64,000 nucleotides of DNA from contig OZ020246.1 of the NCBI GenBank assembly GCA_963971285.1, positions 14,491,217 through 14,555,216 of the forward strand, read 5' to 3'. This stretch comes from Astropecten irregularis (Eukaryota; Echinodermata; Asteroidea; Paxillosida; Astropectinidae). A model generated the notes under the pieces. The model was not told where the DNA came from. It searched no databases and saw only the letters and a program-made list of their open reading frames with translations. This document shows positions 23,184-35,885 of the stretch, one piece after another (the first letter of the stretch is position 1; each line of letters begins with the position of its first letter). The translations under genes were made by a program, and so were the position numbers.

Positions 23184-23411
23184 AATAATACAAAGGGTTG
23201 GGAACTTGACCATATGTCACTGACTATGCCAAACGACTGGCTCATGCCACGCTTATAGGCAAGCCCGTAGAGCCTGCGTGGACAAAAATGAGTTGTGACA
23301 TGAAATGGTCTTGGATTATGTTTGTCATAGTCAGTAAGATTCGGTCTAGTTCACACCTTCGTGCATAGGTTTGTGCATGGGACCATTGTTAAAGCGCATG
23401 AGGACTTTTTT
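23184..23411 (+). repeat. Interspersed 228-bp element, copy 2 (reference copy)
   Basis: This sequence is unrelated to the monomer and lies between CCAATCC and AATCCTATATTTTG, so AATCC is present on both sides. It starts AATAATAC and ends GGACTTTTTT. Arms at 23219-23234 and 23320-23335 form a 16-bp inverted repeat with one mismatch. Between them, 23247-23260 (4-nt bulge) pairs with 23272-23281. It has no ORF of note and no terminal inverted repeats. It could be a short non-autonomous element, a structured RNA fragment, or a remnant of the sequence the array first grew from. No known family was recognised. This copy alone reads ATACAAAGG; later copies read ATACGAAGG. Confidence 0.9.
23219..23335. 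other. Nested stem-loop in the interspersed element
   Basis: The outer stem pairs ACTGACTATGCCAAAC (23219-23234) with GTTTGTCATAGTCAGT (23320-23335), one mismatch in 16. The inner stem pairs CCACGC+AGGC (23247-23252 and 23257-23260, with TTAT bulged) with GCCTGCGTGG (23272-23281) around an 11-nt loop. Stability was not computed. The other full copies keep both sets of arms as far as I read them. Confidence 0.7.
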
Positions 23412-26400
23412 AATCCTATATTTTGAACACGATCTTTGACATCTGGCTGCTCATTTCTGGAGCAAACTCAGGAAAAACAAAATTACACGTGTCTTTTTAT
23501 TTTCAGTCTAGATCATATATCTGAATTTTTGAACCTGAAGTCGCCCTGCTTAGGAAATATGCAATGATTTATAAATCACGTTATGACGTGCTACACTGTA
23601 TGTGTATTATATATGGCAGCACGCAGTCTAATCCTATAATTTGAACACGATCTTTGAAAACTGCCTGCTCATTTCTGGGGAAAATTCAGGGAAAACAAAA
23701 TTACACGTGTCTTTTTATTTTCAGTGTAGATCATATATCTGAATTTTTTAGCCTGAAGTCGGCCTGCATAGCGAAATCTGTAATGTTTTATAAATCACGT
23801 TATGACGTGCTACACTGTATGTGTATTATATATGACAGCGCGCTGTCCAATCCTATATTTTGAACACGATCTTTGAAAACTGCCTGCTCATTTCTGGGGA
23901 ATATTAAGGAAAAACAAAATTACACGTGTCTTTTTATTTTCAGTGTAGATCATACATCTGAATTTTTGAACCTGAAGTCGCCCTGCTTAGCGAAATCTGG
24001 AATGATTTATAAATCACGTTATGCCGTGCTATACTGTATGTGTATTAAATATGGCAGCACGCAGTATAATCCTATATTTTGAACACGATCTTTGAAAACT
24101 GCCTGCTCATTTCTGGGGAAAATTCAGGGAAAACAAAATTACACGTGTCTTTTTATTTTCAGTGAAGATCATATATCTGAATTTTTTAACCTGAAGTCGC
24201 CCTGCTTAGCGAAATTTGCAATGATTTATATATCACGTTATGACGTGCTACACTGTATGTGTATTATACATGGCAGCACGCAGTCTAATCCTATATTTTG
24301 AACACGATCTTTGAAAACTGCCTGCTCATTTCTGGGTCAAACTCAGGAAAAACAAAATTACACGTGTCTTTTTATTTTCAGTGAAGATCATATATCTGAA
24401 TTTTTTAGCCTGAAGTCGGCCTGCATAGCGAAATCTGTAATGTTTTATAAATCACGTTATGACGTGCTACACTGTATGTGCATTATATATGACAGCGCGC
24501 TGTCCAATCCTATATTTTGAACACGATCTTTGAAAACTGCCTGCTCATTTCTAGGGAAAATTAAGGAAAAACAAAATTACACGTGTCTTTTTATTTTCAG
24601 TGTAGATCATACATCTGAATTTTTGAACCTGAAGTCGCCCTGCTTAGCGAAATCTGGAATGATTTATGAATCACGTTATGACGTGCTACACTGTATGTGT
24701 ATTATGGTAGCACGCAGTCTAATCCTATATTTTGAACACGATCTTTGAAAACTGCCTGCTCATTTCTGGGGAAAATTCAGGGAAAACAAAATTACACGTG
24801 TCTTTTTATTTTCAGTGTAGATCATACATCTGAATTTTTGAACCTGAAGTCGCCCTGCTTAGCGAAATCTGGAATGATTTATAAATCACGTTATGACGTG
24901 CTACACTGTATGTGTATTATGGTAGCACGCAGTCTAATCCTATATTTTGAACACGATCTTTGAAAACTGCCTGCTCATTTCTGGGAAAAATTCAGGGAAA
25001 ACAAAATTACACATGTCTTTTTATTTTCAGTGTAGATCATATATGTGAATTTTTGAACCTGGAGTCGCCCTGCTTAGCGAAATATGCAATGATTTATAAA
25101 TCACGTTATGACGTGCTACGCTGTATGTGTAATATATATGGCAGCACGCAGTCTAATCCTATATTTTGAACACGATCTTTGAAAACTGCCTGCTCATCTC
25201 TGGGGAAAATTCAGGGAAAACAAAATGACACGTGTCTTTTTATTTTCAGTGTAGATCATATATCTGAATTTTTTAGCCTGAAGTCGGCCTGCATAGCGAA
25301 ATCTGTAATGTTTTATAAATCACGTTATGACGTGCTACACTGTATGTGTATTAAATATGGCAGCACGCAGTCTAATCCTATATTTTGAACACGATCTTTG
25401 AAAACTGCCTGCTAATTTCTGGGGAACATTCAGGGAAAACAAAATTACACGTGTCTTTTTTTATTTTCAGTGTAGATCATATATCTGAATTTTTGAACCT
25501 GAAGTCGCCCTGCTTAGCGAAATATGCAATGATTTATAAATCACGTTATGACGTGCTACACTGTATGTGTATCATATATGGTAGCACGCAGTCTAATCCT
25601 ATAATTTGAACACGATCTTTGAAAACTGCCTGCTCATTTCTGGGTCAAACTCAGGAAAAACAAAATTACACGTGTCTTTTTATTTTCAGTGAAGATCATA
25701 TATCTGAATTTTTTAACCTGAAGTCGCCCTGCTTAGCGAAATTTGCAATGATTTATATATCACGTTATGACGTGCTACACTGTATGTGTATTATACATGG
25801 CAGCACGCAGTCTAATCCTATATTTTGAACACGATCTTTGAAAACTGCCTGCTCATTTCTGGGTCAAACTCAGGAAAAACAAAATTACACGTGTCTTTTT
25901 ATTTTCAGTGAAGATCATATATCTGAATTTTTTAGCCTGAAGTCGGCCTGCATAGCGAAATCTGTAATGTTTTATAAATCACGTTATGACGTGCTACACT
26001 GTATGTGCATTATATATGACAGCGCGCTGTCCAATCCTATATTTTGAACACGATCTTTGAAAACTGCCTGCTCATTTCTAGGGAAAATTAAGGAAAAACA
26101 AAATTACACGTGTCTTTTTATTTTCAGTGTAGATCATACATCTGAATTTTTGAACCTGAAGTCGCCCTGCTTAGCGAAATCTGGAATGATTTATGAATCA
26201 CGTTATGACGTGCTACACTGTATGTGTATTATGGTAGCACGCAGTCTAATCCTATATTTTGAACACGATCTTTGAAAACTGCCTGCTCATTTCTGGGGAA
26301 AATTCAGGGAAAACAAAATTACACGTGTCTTTTTATTTTCAGTGTAGATCATACATCTGAATTTTTGAACCTGAAGTCGCCCTGCTTAGCGAAATCTGGA

Positions 26401-27779
26401 ATGATTTATAAATCACGTTATGACGTGCTACACTGTATGTGTATTATGGTAGCACGCAGTCTAATCCTATATTTTGAACACGATCTTTGAAAACTGCCTG
26501 CTCATTTCTGGGAAAAATTCAGGGAAAACAAAATTACACATGTCTTTTTATTTTCAGTGTAGATCATATATGTGAATTTTTGAACCTGGAGTCGCCCTGC
26601 TTAGCGAAATATGCAATGATTTATAAATCACGTTATGACGTGCTACGCTGTATGTGTAATATATATGGCAGCACGCAGTCTAATCCTATATTTTGAACAC
26701 GATCTTTGAAAACTGCCTGCTCATCTCTGGGGAAAATTCAGGGAAAACAAAATGACACGTGTCTTTTTATTTTCAGTGTAGATCATATATCTGAATTTTT
26801 TAGCCTGAAGTCGGCCTGCATAGCGAAATCTGTAATGTTTTATAAATCACGTTATGACGTGCTACACTGTATGTGTATTAAATATGGCAGCACGCAGTCT
26901 AATCCTATATTTTGAACACGATCTTTGAAAACTGCCTGCTAATTTCTGGGGAACATTCAGGGAAAACAAAATTACACGTGTCTTTTTTTATTTTCAGTGT
27001 AGATCATATATCTGAATTTTTGAACCTGAAGTCGCCCTGCTTAGCGAAATATGCAATGATTTATAAATCACGTTATGACGTGCTACACTGTATGTGTATC
27101 ATATATGGTAGCACGCAGTCTAATCCTATAATTTGAACACGATCTTTGAAAACTGCCTGCTCATTTCTGGGTCAAACTCAGGAAAAACAAAATTACACGT
27201 GTCTTTTTATTTTCAGTGCAGATCATATATCTGAAATTTTTAGCCTGAAGTCGGCCTGTATAGCGAAATCTGTAATGTTTTATAAATCACGTTATGACGT
27301 GCTACACTGTATGTGTATTATATATGACAGGGCGCTGTCCAATCCTATAATTTGAACACGATCTTTGAAAACTGCCTGCTCATTTCTGGGGAAAATTAAG
27401 GAAAAACAAAATTACACGTGTCTTTAAATTTTCAGTGTAGATCATACATCTGAATTTTTGAACTTGAAGTCGCCCTGCTTAGCGAAATCTGGAATGATTT
27501 ATAAATCACGTTATGACGTGCTACACTGTATGTGTATTATGGTAGCACGCAGTCTAATCCTATATTTTGAACACGATCTTTGAAAACTGCCTGCTCATTT
27601 CTGGGGAAAATTCAGGGAAAACAAAATTACACTTGTCTTTTTATTTTCAGTGTAGATCATATATCTGAATTTTTGAACCTGAAGTCGCCCTGCTTAGCGA
27701 AAGCTGCAATGATTTATATATCACGTTACGACGTGCTACACTGAGTGTGTTTTATATATGACAGCGCGCTGTCCAATCC

Positions 27780-28007
27780 AATAATACGAAGGGTTGGGAA
27801 CTTGACCATATGTCACTGACTATGCCAAACGACTGGCTCATGCCACGCTTATAGGCAAGCCCGTAGAGCCTGCGTGGACAAAAATGAGTTGTGACATGAA
27901 ATGGTCTTGGATTATGTTTGTCATAGTCAGTAAGATTCGGTCTAGTTCACACCTTCGTGCATAGGTTTGTGCATGGGACCATTGTTAAAGCGCATGAGGA
28001 CTTTTTT
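27780..28007 (+). repeat. Interspersed element, copy 3
   Basis: Full 228-bp copy with GGAC before the final T6, followed by an alpha-type monomer. It differs from copy 2 at the ATACGAAGG position. Confidence 0.93.
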
Positions 28008-31000
28008 AATCCTATATTTTGAACACGATCTTTGACATCTGGCTGCTCATTTCTGGAGCAAACTCAGGAAAAACAAAATTACACGTGTCTTTTTATTTTC
28101 AGTCTAGATCATATATCTGAATTTTTGAACCTGAAGTCGCCCTGCTTAGGAAATATGCAATGATTTATAAATCACGTTATGACGTGCTACACTGTATGTG
28201 TATTATATATGGCAGCACGCAGTCTAATCCTATAATTTGAACACGATCTTTGAAAACTGCCTGCTCATTTCTGGGGAAAATTCAGGGAAAACAAAATTAC
28301 ACGTGTCTTTTTATTTTCAGTGAAGATCATATATCTGAATTTTTTAGCCTGAAGTCGGCCTGCATAGCGAAATCTGTAATGTTTTATAAATCACGTTATG
28401 ACGTGCTACACTGTATGTGCATTATATATGACAGCGCGCTGTCCAATCCTATATTTTGAACACGATCTTTGAAAACTGCCTGCTCATTTCTAGGGAAAAT
28501 TAAGGAAAAACAAAATTACACGTGTCTTTTTATTTTCAGTGTAGATCATACATCTGAATTTTTGAACCTGAAGTCGCCCTGCTTAGCGAAATCTGGAATG
28601 ATTTATGAATCACGTTATGACGTGCTACACTGTATGTGTATTATGGTAGCACGCAGTCTAATCCTATATTTTGAACACGATCTTTGAAAACTGCCTGCTC
28701 ATTTCTGGGGAAAATTCAGGGAAAACAAAATTACACGTGTCTTTTTATTTTCAGTGTAGATCATACATCTGAATTTTTGAACCTGAAGTCGCCCTGCTTA
28801 GCGAAATCTGGAATGATTTATAAATCACGTTATGACGTGCTACACTGTATGTGTATTATGGTAGCACGCAGTCTAATCCTATATTTTGAACACGATCTTT
28901 GAAAACTGCCTGCTCATTTCTGGGAAAAATTCAGGGAAAACAAAATTACACATGTCTTTTTATTTTCAGTGTAGATCATATATGTGAATTTTTGAACCTG
29001 GAGTCGCCCTGCTTAGCGAAATATGCAATGATTTATAAATCACGTTATGACGTGCTACGCTGTATGTGTAATATATATGGCAGCACGCAGTCTAATCCTA
29101 TATTTTGAACACGATCTTTGAAAACTGCCTGCTCATCTCTGGGGAAAATTCAGGGAAAACAAAATGACACGTGTCTTTTTATTTTCAGTGTAGATCATAT
29201 ATCTGAATTTTTTAGCCTGAAGTCGGCCTGCATAGCGAAATCTGTAATGTTTTATAAATCACGTTATGACGTGCTACACTGTATGTGTATTAAATATGGC
29301 AGCACGCAGTCTAATCCTATATTTTGAACACGATCTTTGAAAACTGCCTGCTAATTTCTGGGGAACATTCAGGGAAAACAAAATTACACGTGTCTTTTTT
29401 TATTTTCAGTGTAGATCATATATCTGAATTTTTGAACCTGAAGTCGCCCTGCTTAGCGAAATATGCAATGATTTATAAATCACGTTATGACGTGCTACAC
29501 TGTATGTGTATCATATATGGTAGCACGCAGTCTAATCCTATAATTTGAACACGATCTTTGAAAACTGCCTGCTCATTTCTGGGTCAAACTCAGGAAAAAC
29601 AAAATTACACGTGTCTTTTTATTTTCAGTGAAGATCATATATCTGAATTTTTTAACCTGAAGTCGCCCTGCTTAGCGAAATTTGCAATGATTTATATATC
29701 ACGTTATGACGTGCTACACTGTATGTGTATTATACATGGCAGCACGCAGTCTAATCCTATATTTTGAACACGATCTTTGAAAACTGCCTGCTCATTTCTG
29801 GGTCAAACTCAGGAAAAACAAAATTACACGTGTCTTTTTATTTTCAGTGAAGATCATATATCTGAATTTTTTAGCCTGAAGTCGGCCTGCATAGCGAAAT
29901 CTGTAATGTTTTATAAATCACGTTATGACGTGCTACACTGTATGTGCATTATATATGACAGCGCGCTGTCCAATCCTATATTTTGAACACGATCTTTGAA
30001 AACTGCCTGCTCATTTCTAGGGAAAATTAAGGAAAAACAAAATTACACGTGTCTTTTTATTTTCAGTGTAGATCATACATCTGAATTTTTGAACCTGAAG
30101 TCGCCCTGCTTAGCGAAATCTGGAATGATTTATGAATCACGTTATGACGTGCTACACTGTATGTGTATTATGGTAGCACGCAGTCTAATCCTATATTTTG
30201 AACACGATCTTTGAAAACTGCCTGCTCATTTCTGGGGAAAATTCAGGGAAAACAAAATTACACGTGTCTTTTTATTTTCAGTGTAGATCATACATCTGAA
30301 TTTTTGAACCTGAAGTCGCCCTGCTTAGCGAAATCTGGAATGATTTATAAATCACGTTATGACGTGCTACACTGTATGTGTATTATGGTAGCACGCAGTC
30401 TAATCCTATATTTTGAACACGATCTTTGAAAACTGCCTGCTCATTTCTGGGAAAAATTCAGGGAAAACAAAATTACACATGTCTTTTTATTTTCAGTGTA
30501 GATCATATATGTGAATTTTTGAACCTGGAGTCGCCCTGCTTAGCGAAATATGCAATGATTTATAAATCACGTTATGACGTGCTACGCTGTATGTGTAATA
30601 TATATGGCAGCACGCAGTCTAATCCTATATTTTGAACACGATCTTTGAAAACTGCCTGCTCATCTCTGGGGAAAATTCAGGGAAAACAAAATGACACGTG
30701 TCTTTTTATTTTCAGTGTAGATCATATATCTGAATTTTTTAGCCTGAAGTCGGCCTGCATAGCGAAATCTGTAATGTTTTATAAATCACGTTATGACGTG
30801 CTACACTGTATGTGTATTAAATATGGCAGCACGCAGTCTAATCCTATATTTTGAACACGATCTTTGAAAACTGCCTGCTAATTTCTGGGGAACATTCAGG
30901 GAAAACAAAATTACACGTGTCTTTTTTTATTTTCAGTGTAGATCATATATCTGAATTTTTGAACCTGAAGTCGCCCTGCTTAGCGAAATATGCAATGATT

Positions 31001-31718
31001 TATAAATCACGTTATGACGTGCTACACTGTATGTGTATCATATATGGTAGCACGCAGTCTAATCCTATAATTTGAACACGATCTTTGAAAACTGCCTGCT
31101 CATTTCTGGGTCAAACTCAGGAAAAACAAAATTACACGTGTCTTTTTATTTTCAGTGCAGATCATATATCTGAAATTTTTAGCCTGAAGTCGGCCTGTAT
31201 AGCGAAATCTGTAATGTTTTATAAATCACGTTATGACGTGCTACACTGTATGTGTATTATATATGACAGGGCGCTGTCCAATCCTATAATTTGAACACGA
31301 TCTTTGAAAACTGCCTGCTCATTTCTGGGGAAAATTAAGGAAAAACAAAATTACACGTGTCTTTAAATTTTCAGTGTAGATCATACATCTGAATTTTTGA
31401 ACTTGAAGTCGCCCTGCTTAGCGAAATCTGGAATGATTTATAAATCACGTTATGACGTGCTACACTGTATGTGTATTATGGTAGCACGCAGTCTAATCCT
31501 ATATTTTGAACACGATCTTTGAAAACTGCCTGCTCATTTCTGGGGAAAATTCAGGGAAAACAAAATTACACTTGTCTTTTTATTTTCAGTGTAGATCATA
31601 TATCTGAATTTTTGAACCTGAAGTCGCCCTGCTTAGCGAAAGCTGCAATGATTTATATATCACGTTACGACGTGCTACACTGAGTGTGTTTTATATATGA
31701 CAGCGCGCTGTCCAATCC
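27780..31718 (+). repeat. Element unit U2, alpha type (3939 bp, element + 17 monomers)
   Basis: Monomers start at 28032, 28250, 28469, 28684, 28899, 29118, 29337, 29558, 29777, 29996, 30211, 30426, 30645, 30864, 31085, 31304 and 31519. The 28250 monomer is a hybrid with the head of the 23654 type and the tail of the 24311 type, exactly explaining the three-monomer shortening relative to U1. A seven-monomer block of 1527 bp is repeated in tandem (28250-29776, then from 29777). Confidence 0.92.
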
Positions 31719-31946
31719 AATAATACGAAGGGTTGGGAACTTGACCATATGTCACTGACTATGCCAAACGACTGGCTCATGCCACGCTTATAGGCAAGCC
31801 CGTAGAGCCTGCGTGGACAAAAATGAGTTGTGACATGAAATGGTCTTGGATTATGTTTGTCATAGTCAGTAAGATTCGGTCTAGTTCACACCTTCGTGCA
31901 TAGGTTTGTGCATGGGACCATTGTTAAAGCGCATGAGGACTTTTTT
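31719..31946 (+). repeat. Interspersed element, copy 4
   Basis: Full 228-bp copy, GGAC form, exactly 3939 bp after copy 3. Confidence 0.93.
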
Positions 31947-34900
31947 AATCCTATATTTTGAACACGATCTTTGACATCTGGCTGCTCATTTCTGGAGCAA
32001 ACTCAGGAAAAACAAAATTACACGTGTCTTTTTATTTTCAGTCTAGATCATATATCTGAATTTTTGAACCTGAAGTCGCCCTGCTTAGGAAATATGCAAT
32101 GATTTATAAATCACGTTATGACGTGCTACACTGTATGTGTATTATATATGGCAGCACGCAGTCTAATCCTATAATTTGAACACGATCTTTGAAAACTGCC
32201 TGCTCATTTCTGGGGAAAATTCAGGGAAAACAAAATTACACGTGTCTTTTTATTTTCAGTGAAGATCATATATCTGAATTTTTTAGCCTGAAGTCGGCCT
32301 GCATAGCGAAATCTGTAATGTTTTATAAATCACGTTATGACGTGCTACACTGTATGTGCATTATATATGACAGCGCGCTGTCCAATCCTATATTTTGAAC
32401 ACGATCTTTGAAAACTGCCTGCTCATTTCTAGGGAAAATTAAGGAAAAACAAAATTACACGTGTCTTTTTATTTTCAGTGTAGATCATACATCTGAATTT
32501 TTGAACCTGAAGTCGCCCTGCTTAGCGAAATCTGGAATGATTTATGAATCACGTTATGACGTGCTACACTGTATGTGTATTATGGTAGCACGCAGTCTAA
32601 TCCTATATTTTGAACACGATCTTTGAAAACTGCCTGCTCATTTCTGGGGAAAATTCAGGGAAAACAAAATTACACGTGTCTTTTTATTTTCAGTGTAGAT
32701 CATACATCTGAATTTTTGAACCTGAAGTCGCCCTGCTTAGCGAAATCTGGAATGATTTATAAATCACGTTATGACGTGCTACACTGTATGTGTATTATGG
32801 TAGCACGCAGTCTAATCCTATATTTTGAACACGATCTTTGAAAACTGCCTGCTCATTTCTGGGAAAAATTCAGGGAAAACAAAATTACACATGTCTTTTT
32901 ATTTTCAGTGTAGATCATATATGTGAATTTTTGAACCTGGAGTCGCCCTGCTTAGCGAAATATGCAATGATTTATAAATCACGTTATGACGTGCTACGCT
33001 GTATGTGTAATATATATGGCAGCACGCAGTCTAATCCTATATTTTGAACACGATCTTTGAAAACTGCCTGCTCATCTCTGGGGAAAATTCAGGGAAAACA
33101 AAATGACACGTGTCTTTTTATTTTCAGTGTAGATCATATATCTGAATTTTTTAGCCTGAAGTCGGCCTGCATAGCGAAATCTGTAATGTTTTATAAATCA
33201 CGTTATGACGTGCTACACTGTATGTGTATTAAATATGGCAGCACGCAGTCTAATCCTATATTTTGAACACGATCTTTGAAAACTGCCTGCTAATTTCTGG
33301 GGAACATTCAGGGAAAACAAAATTACACGTGTCTTTTTTTATTTTCAGTGTAGATCATATATCTGAATTTTTGAACCTGAAGTCGCCCTGCTTAGCGAAA
33401 TATGCAATGATTTATAAATCACGTTATGACGTGCTACACTGTATGTGTATCATATATGGTAGCACGCAGTCTAATCCTATAATTTGAACACGATCTTTGA
33501 AAACTGCCTGCTCATTTCTGGGTCAAACTCAGGGAAAACAAAATTACACGTGTCTTTTTATTTTCAGTGAAGATCATATATCTGAATTTTTTAACCTGAA
33601 GTCGCCCTGCTTAGCGAAATTTGCAATGATTTATATATCACGTTATGACGTGCTACACTGTATGTGTATTATACATGGCAGCACGCAGTCTAATCCTATA
33701 TTTTGAACACGATCTTTGAAAACTGCCTGCTCATTTCTGGGTCAAACTCAGGAAAAACAAAATTACACGTGTCTTTTTATTTTCAGTGAAGATCATATAT
33801 CTGAATTTTTTAGCCTGAAGTCGGCCTGCATAGCGAAATCTGTAATGTTTTATAAATCACGTTATGACGTGCTACACTGTATGTGCATTATATATGACAG
33901 CGCGCTGTCCAATCCTATATTTTGAACACGATCTTTGAAAACTGCCTGCTCATTTCTAGGGAAAATTAAGGAAAAACAAAATTACACGTGTCTTTTTATT
34001 TTCAGTGTAGATCATACATCTGAATTTTTGAACCTGAAGTCGCCCTGCTTAGCGAAATCTGGAATGATTTATGAATCACGTTATGACGTGCTACACTGTA
34101 TGTGTATTATGGTAGCACGCAGTCTAATCCTATATTTTGAACACGATCTTTGAAAACTGCCTGCTCATTTCTGGGGAAAATTCAGGGAAAACAAAATTAC
34201 ACGTGTCTTTTTATTTTCAGTGTAGATCATACATCTGAATTTTTGAACCTGAAGTCGCCCTGCTTAGCGAAATCTGGAATGATTTATAAATCACGTTATG
34301 ACGTGCTACACTGTATGTGTATTATGGTAGCACGCAGTCTAATCCTATATTTTGAACACGATCTTTGAAAACTGCCTGCTCATTTCTGGGAAAAATTCAG
34401 GGAAAACAAAATTACACATGTCTTTTTATTTTCAGTGTAGATCATATATGTGAATTTTTGAACCTGGAGTCGCCCTGCTTAGCGAAATATGCAATGATTT
34501 ATAAATCACGTTATGACGTGCTACGCTGTATGTGTAATATATATGGCAGCACGCAGTCTAATCCTATATTTTGAACACGATCTTTGAAAACTGCCTGCTC
34601 ATCTCTGGGGAAAATTCAGGGAAAACAAAATGACACGTGTCTTTTTATTTTCAGTGTAGATCATATATCTGAATTTTTTAGCCTGAAGTCGGCCTGCATA
34701 GCGAAATCTGTAATGTTTTATAAATCACGTTATGACGTGCTACACTGTATGTGTATTAAATATGGCAGCACGCAGTCTAATCCTATATTTTGAACACGAT
34801 CTTTGAAAACTGCCTGCTAATTTCTGGGGAACATTCAGGGAAAACAAAATTACACGTGTCTTTTTTTATTTTCAGTGTAGATCATATATCTGAATTTTTG

Positions 34901-35657
34901 AACCTGAAGTCGCCCTGCTTAGCGAAATATGCAATGATTTATAAATCACGTTATGACGTGCTACACTGTATGTGTATCATATATGGTAGCACGCAGTCTA
35001 ATCCTATAATTTGAACACGATCTTTGAAAACTGCCTGCTCATTTCTGGGTCAAACTCAGGAAAAACAAAATTACACGTGTCTTTTTATTTTCAGTGCAGA
35101 TCATATATCTGAAATTTTTAGCCTGAAGTCGGCCTGTATAGCGAAATCTGTAATGTTTTATAAATCACGTTATGACGTGCTACACTGTATGTGTATTATA
35201 TATGACAGGGCGCTGTCCAATCCTATAATTTGAACACGATCTTTGAAAACTGCCTGCTCATTTCTGGGGAAAATTAAGGAAAAACAAAATTACACGTGTC
35301 TTTAAATTTTCAGTGTAGATCATACATCTGAATTTTTGAACTTGAAGTCGCCCTGCTTAGCGAAATCTGGAATGATTTATAAATCACGTTATGACGTGCT
35401 ACACTGTATGTGTATTATGGTAGCACGCAGTCTAATCCTATATTTTGAACACGATCTTTGAAAACTGCCTGCTCATTTCTGGGGAAAATTCAGGGAAAAC
35501 AAAATTACACTTGTCTTTTTATTTTCAGTGTAGATCATATATCTGAATTTTTGAACCTGAAGTCGCCCTGCTTAGCGAAAGCTGCAATGATTTATATATC
35601 ACGTTACGACGTGCTACACTGAGTGTGTTTTATATATGACAGCGCGCTGTCCAATCC
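31719..35657 (+). repeat. Element unit U3, alpha type (3939 bp, element + 17 monomers)
   Basis: Monomer order and length are the same as U2. Reading the two together, the only clear difference I noticed is CTCAGGGAAAAC in the 33497 monomer where U2 at 29558 has CTCAGGAAAAAC. This is the cleanest evidence of very recent duplication in the window. Confidence 0.92.
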
Positions 35658-35885
35658 AATAATACGAAGGGTTGGGAACTTGACCATATGTCACTGACTA
35701 TGCCAAACGACTGGCTCATGCCACGCTTATAGGCAAGCCCGTAGAGCCTGCGTGGACAAAAATGAGTTGTGACATGAAATGGTCTTGGATTATGTTTGTC
35801 ATAGTCAGTAAGATTCGGTCTAGTTCACACCTTCGTGCATAGGTTTGTGCATGGGACCATTGTTAAAGCGCATGAGGACTTTTTT
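35658..35885 (+). repeat. Interspersed element, copy 5
   Basis: Full 228-bp copy, GGAC form, followed by an alpha-type monomer. Confidence 0.93.

Larger units (their letters stand above)
23184..27779 (+). repeat. Element unit U1, alpha type (4596 bp, element + 20 monomers)
   Basis: Monomers start at 23436, 23654, 23873, 24092, 24311, 24530, 24745, 24960, 25179, 25398, 25619, 25838, 26057, 26272, 26487, 26706, 26925, 27146, 27365 and 27580. The first is alpha type: GAGCAAACTCAGG, GTCTAGATC and CTTAGGAAAT, a 1-bp deletion. A block of about 1527 bp starting at 24311 is largely repeated from 25838. It is 657 bp (three monomers) longer than U2 and U3. Confidence 0.9.

Noticed and set aside
23184-23411. 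Element as a tRNA-derived SINE or MITE
   Set aside because: Box A and B-like strings do not combine at proper spacing and order, there is no poly(A) tail on the plus strand, and no terminal inverted repeats. Only a neutral label is justified.
27780-35657. Assembly duplication as the explanation of U2 and U3
   Set aside because: It cannot be excluded from sequence alone, but the two units have at least one distinguishing change (33497 versus 29558), and similar duplications with distinct marks are found throughout. I keep it as a real tandem duplication with that caution.
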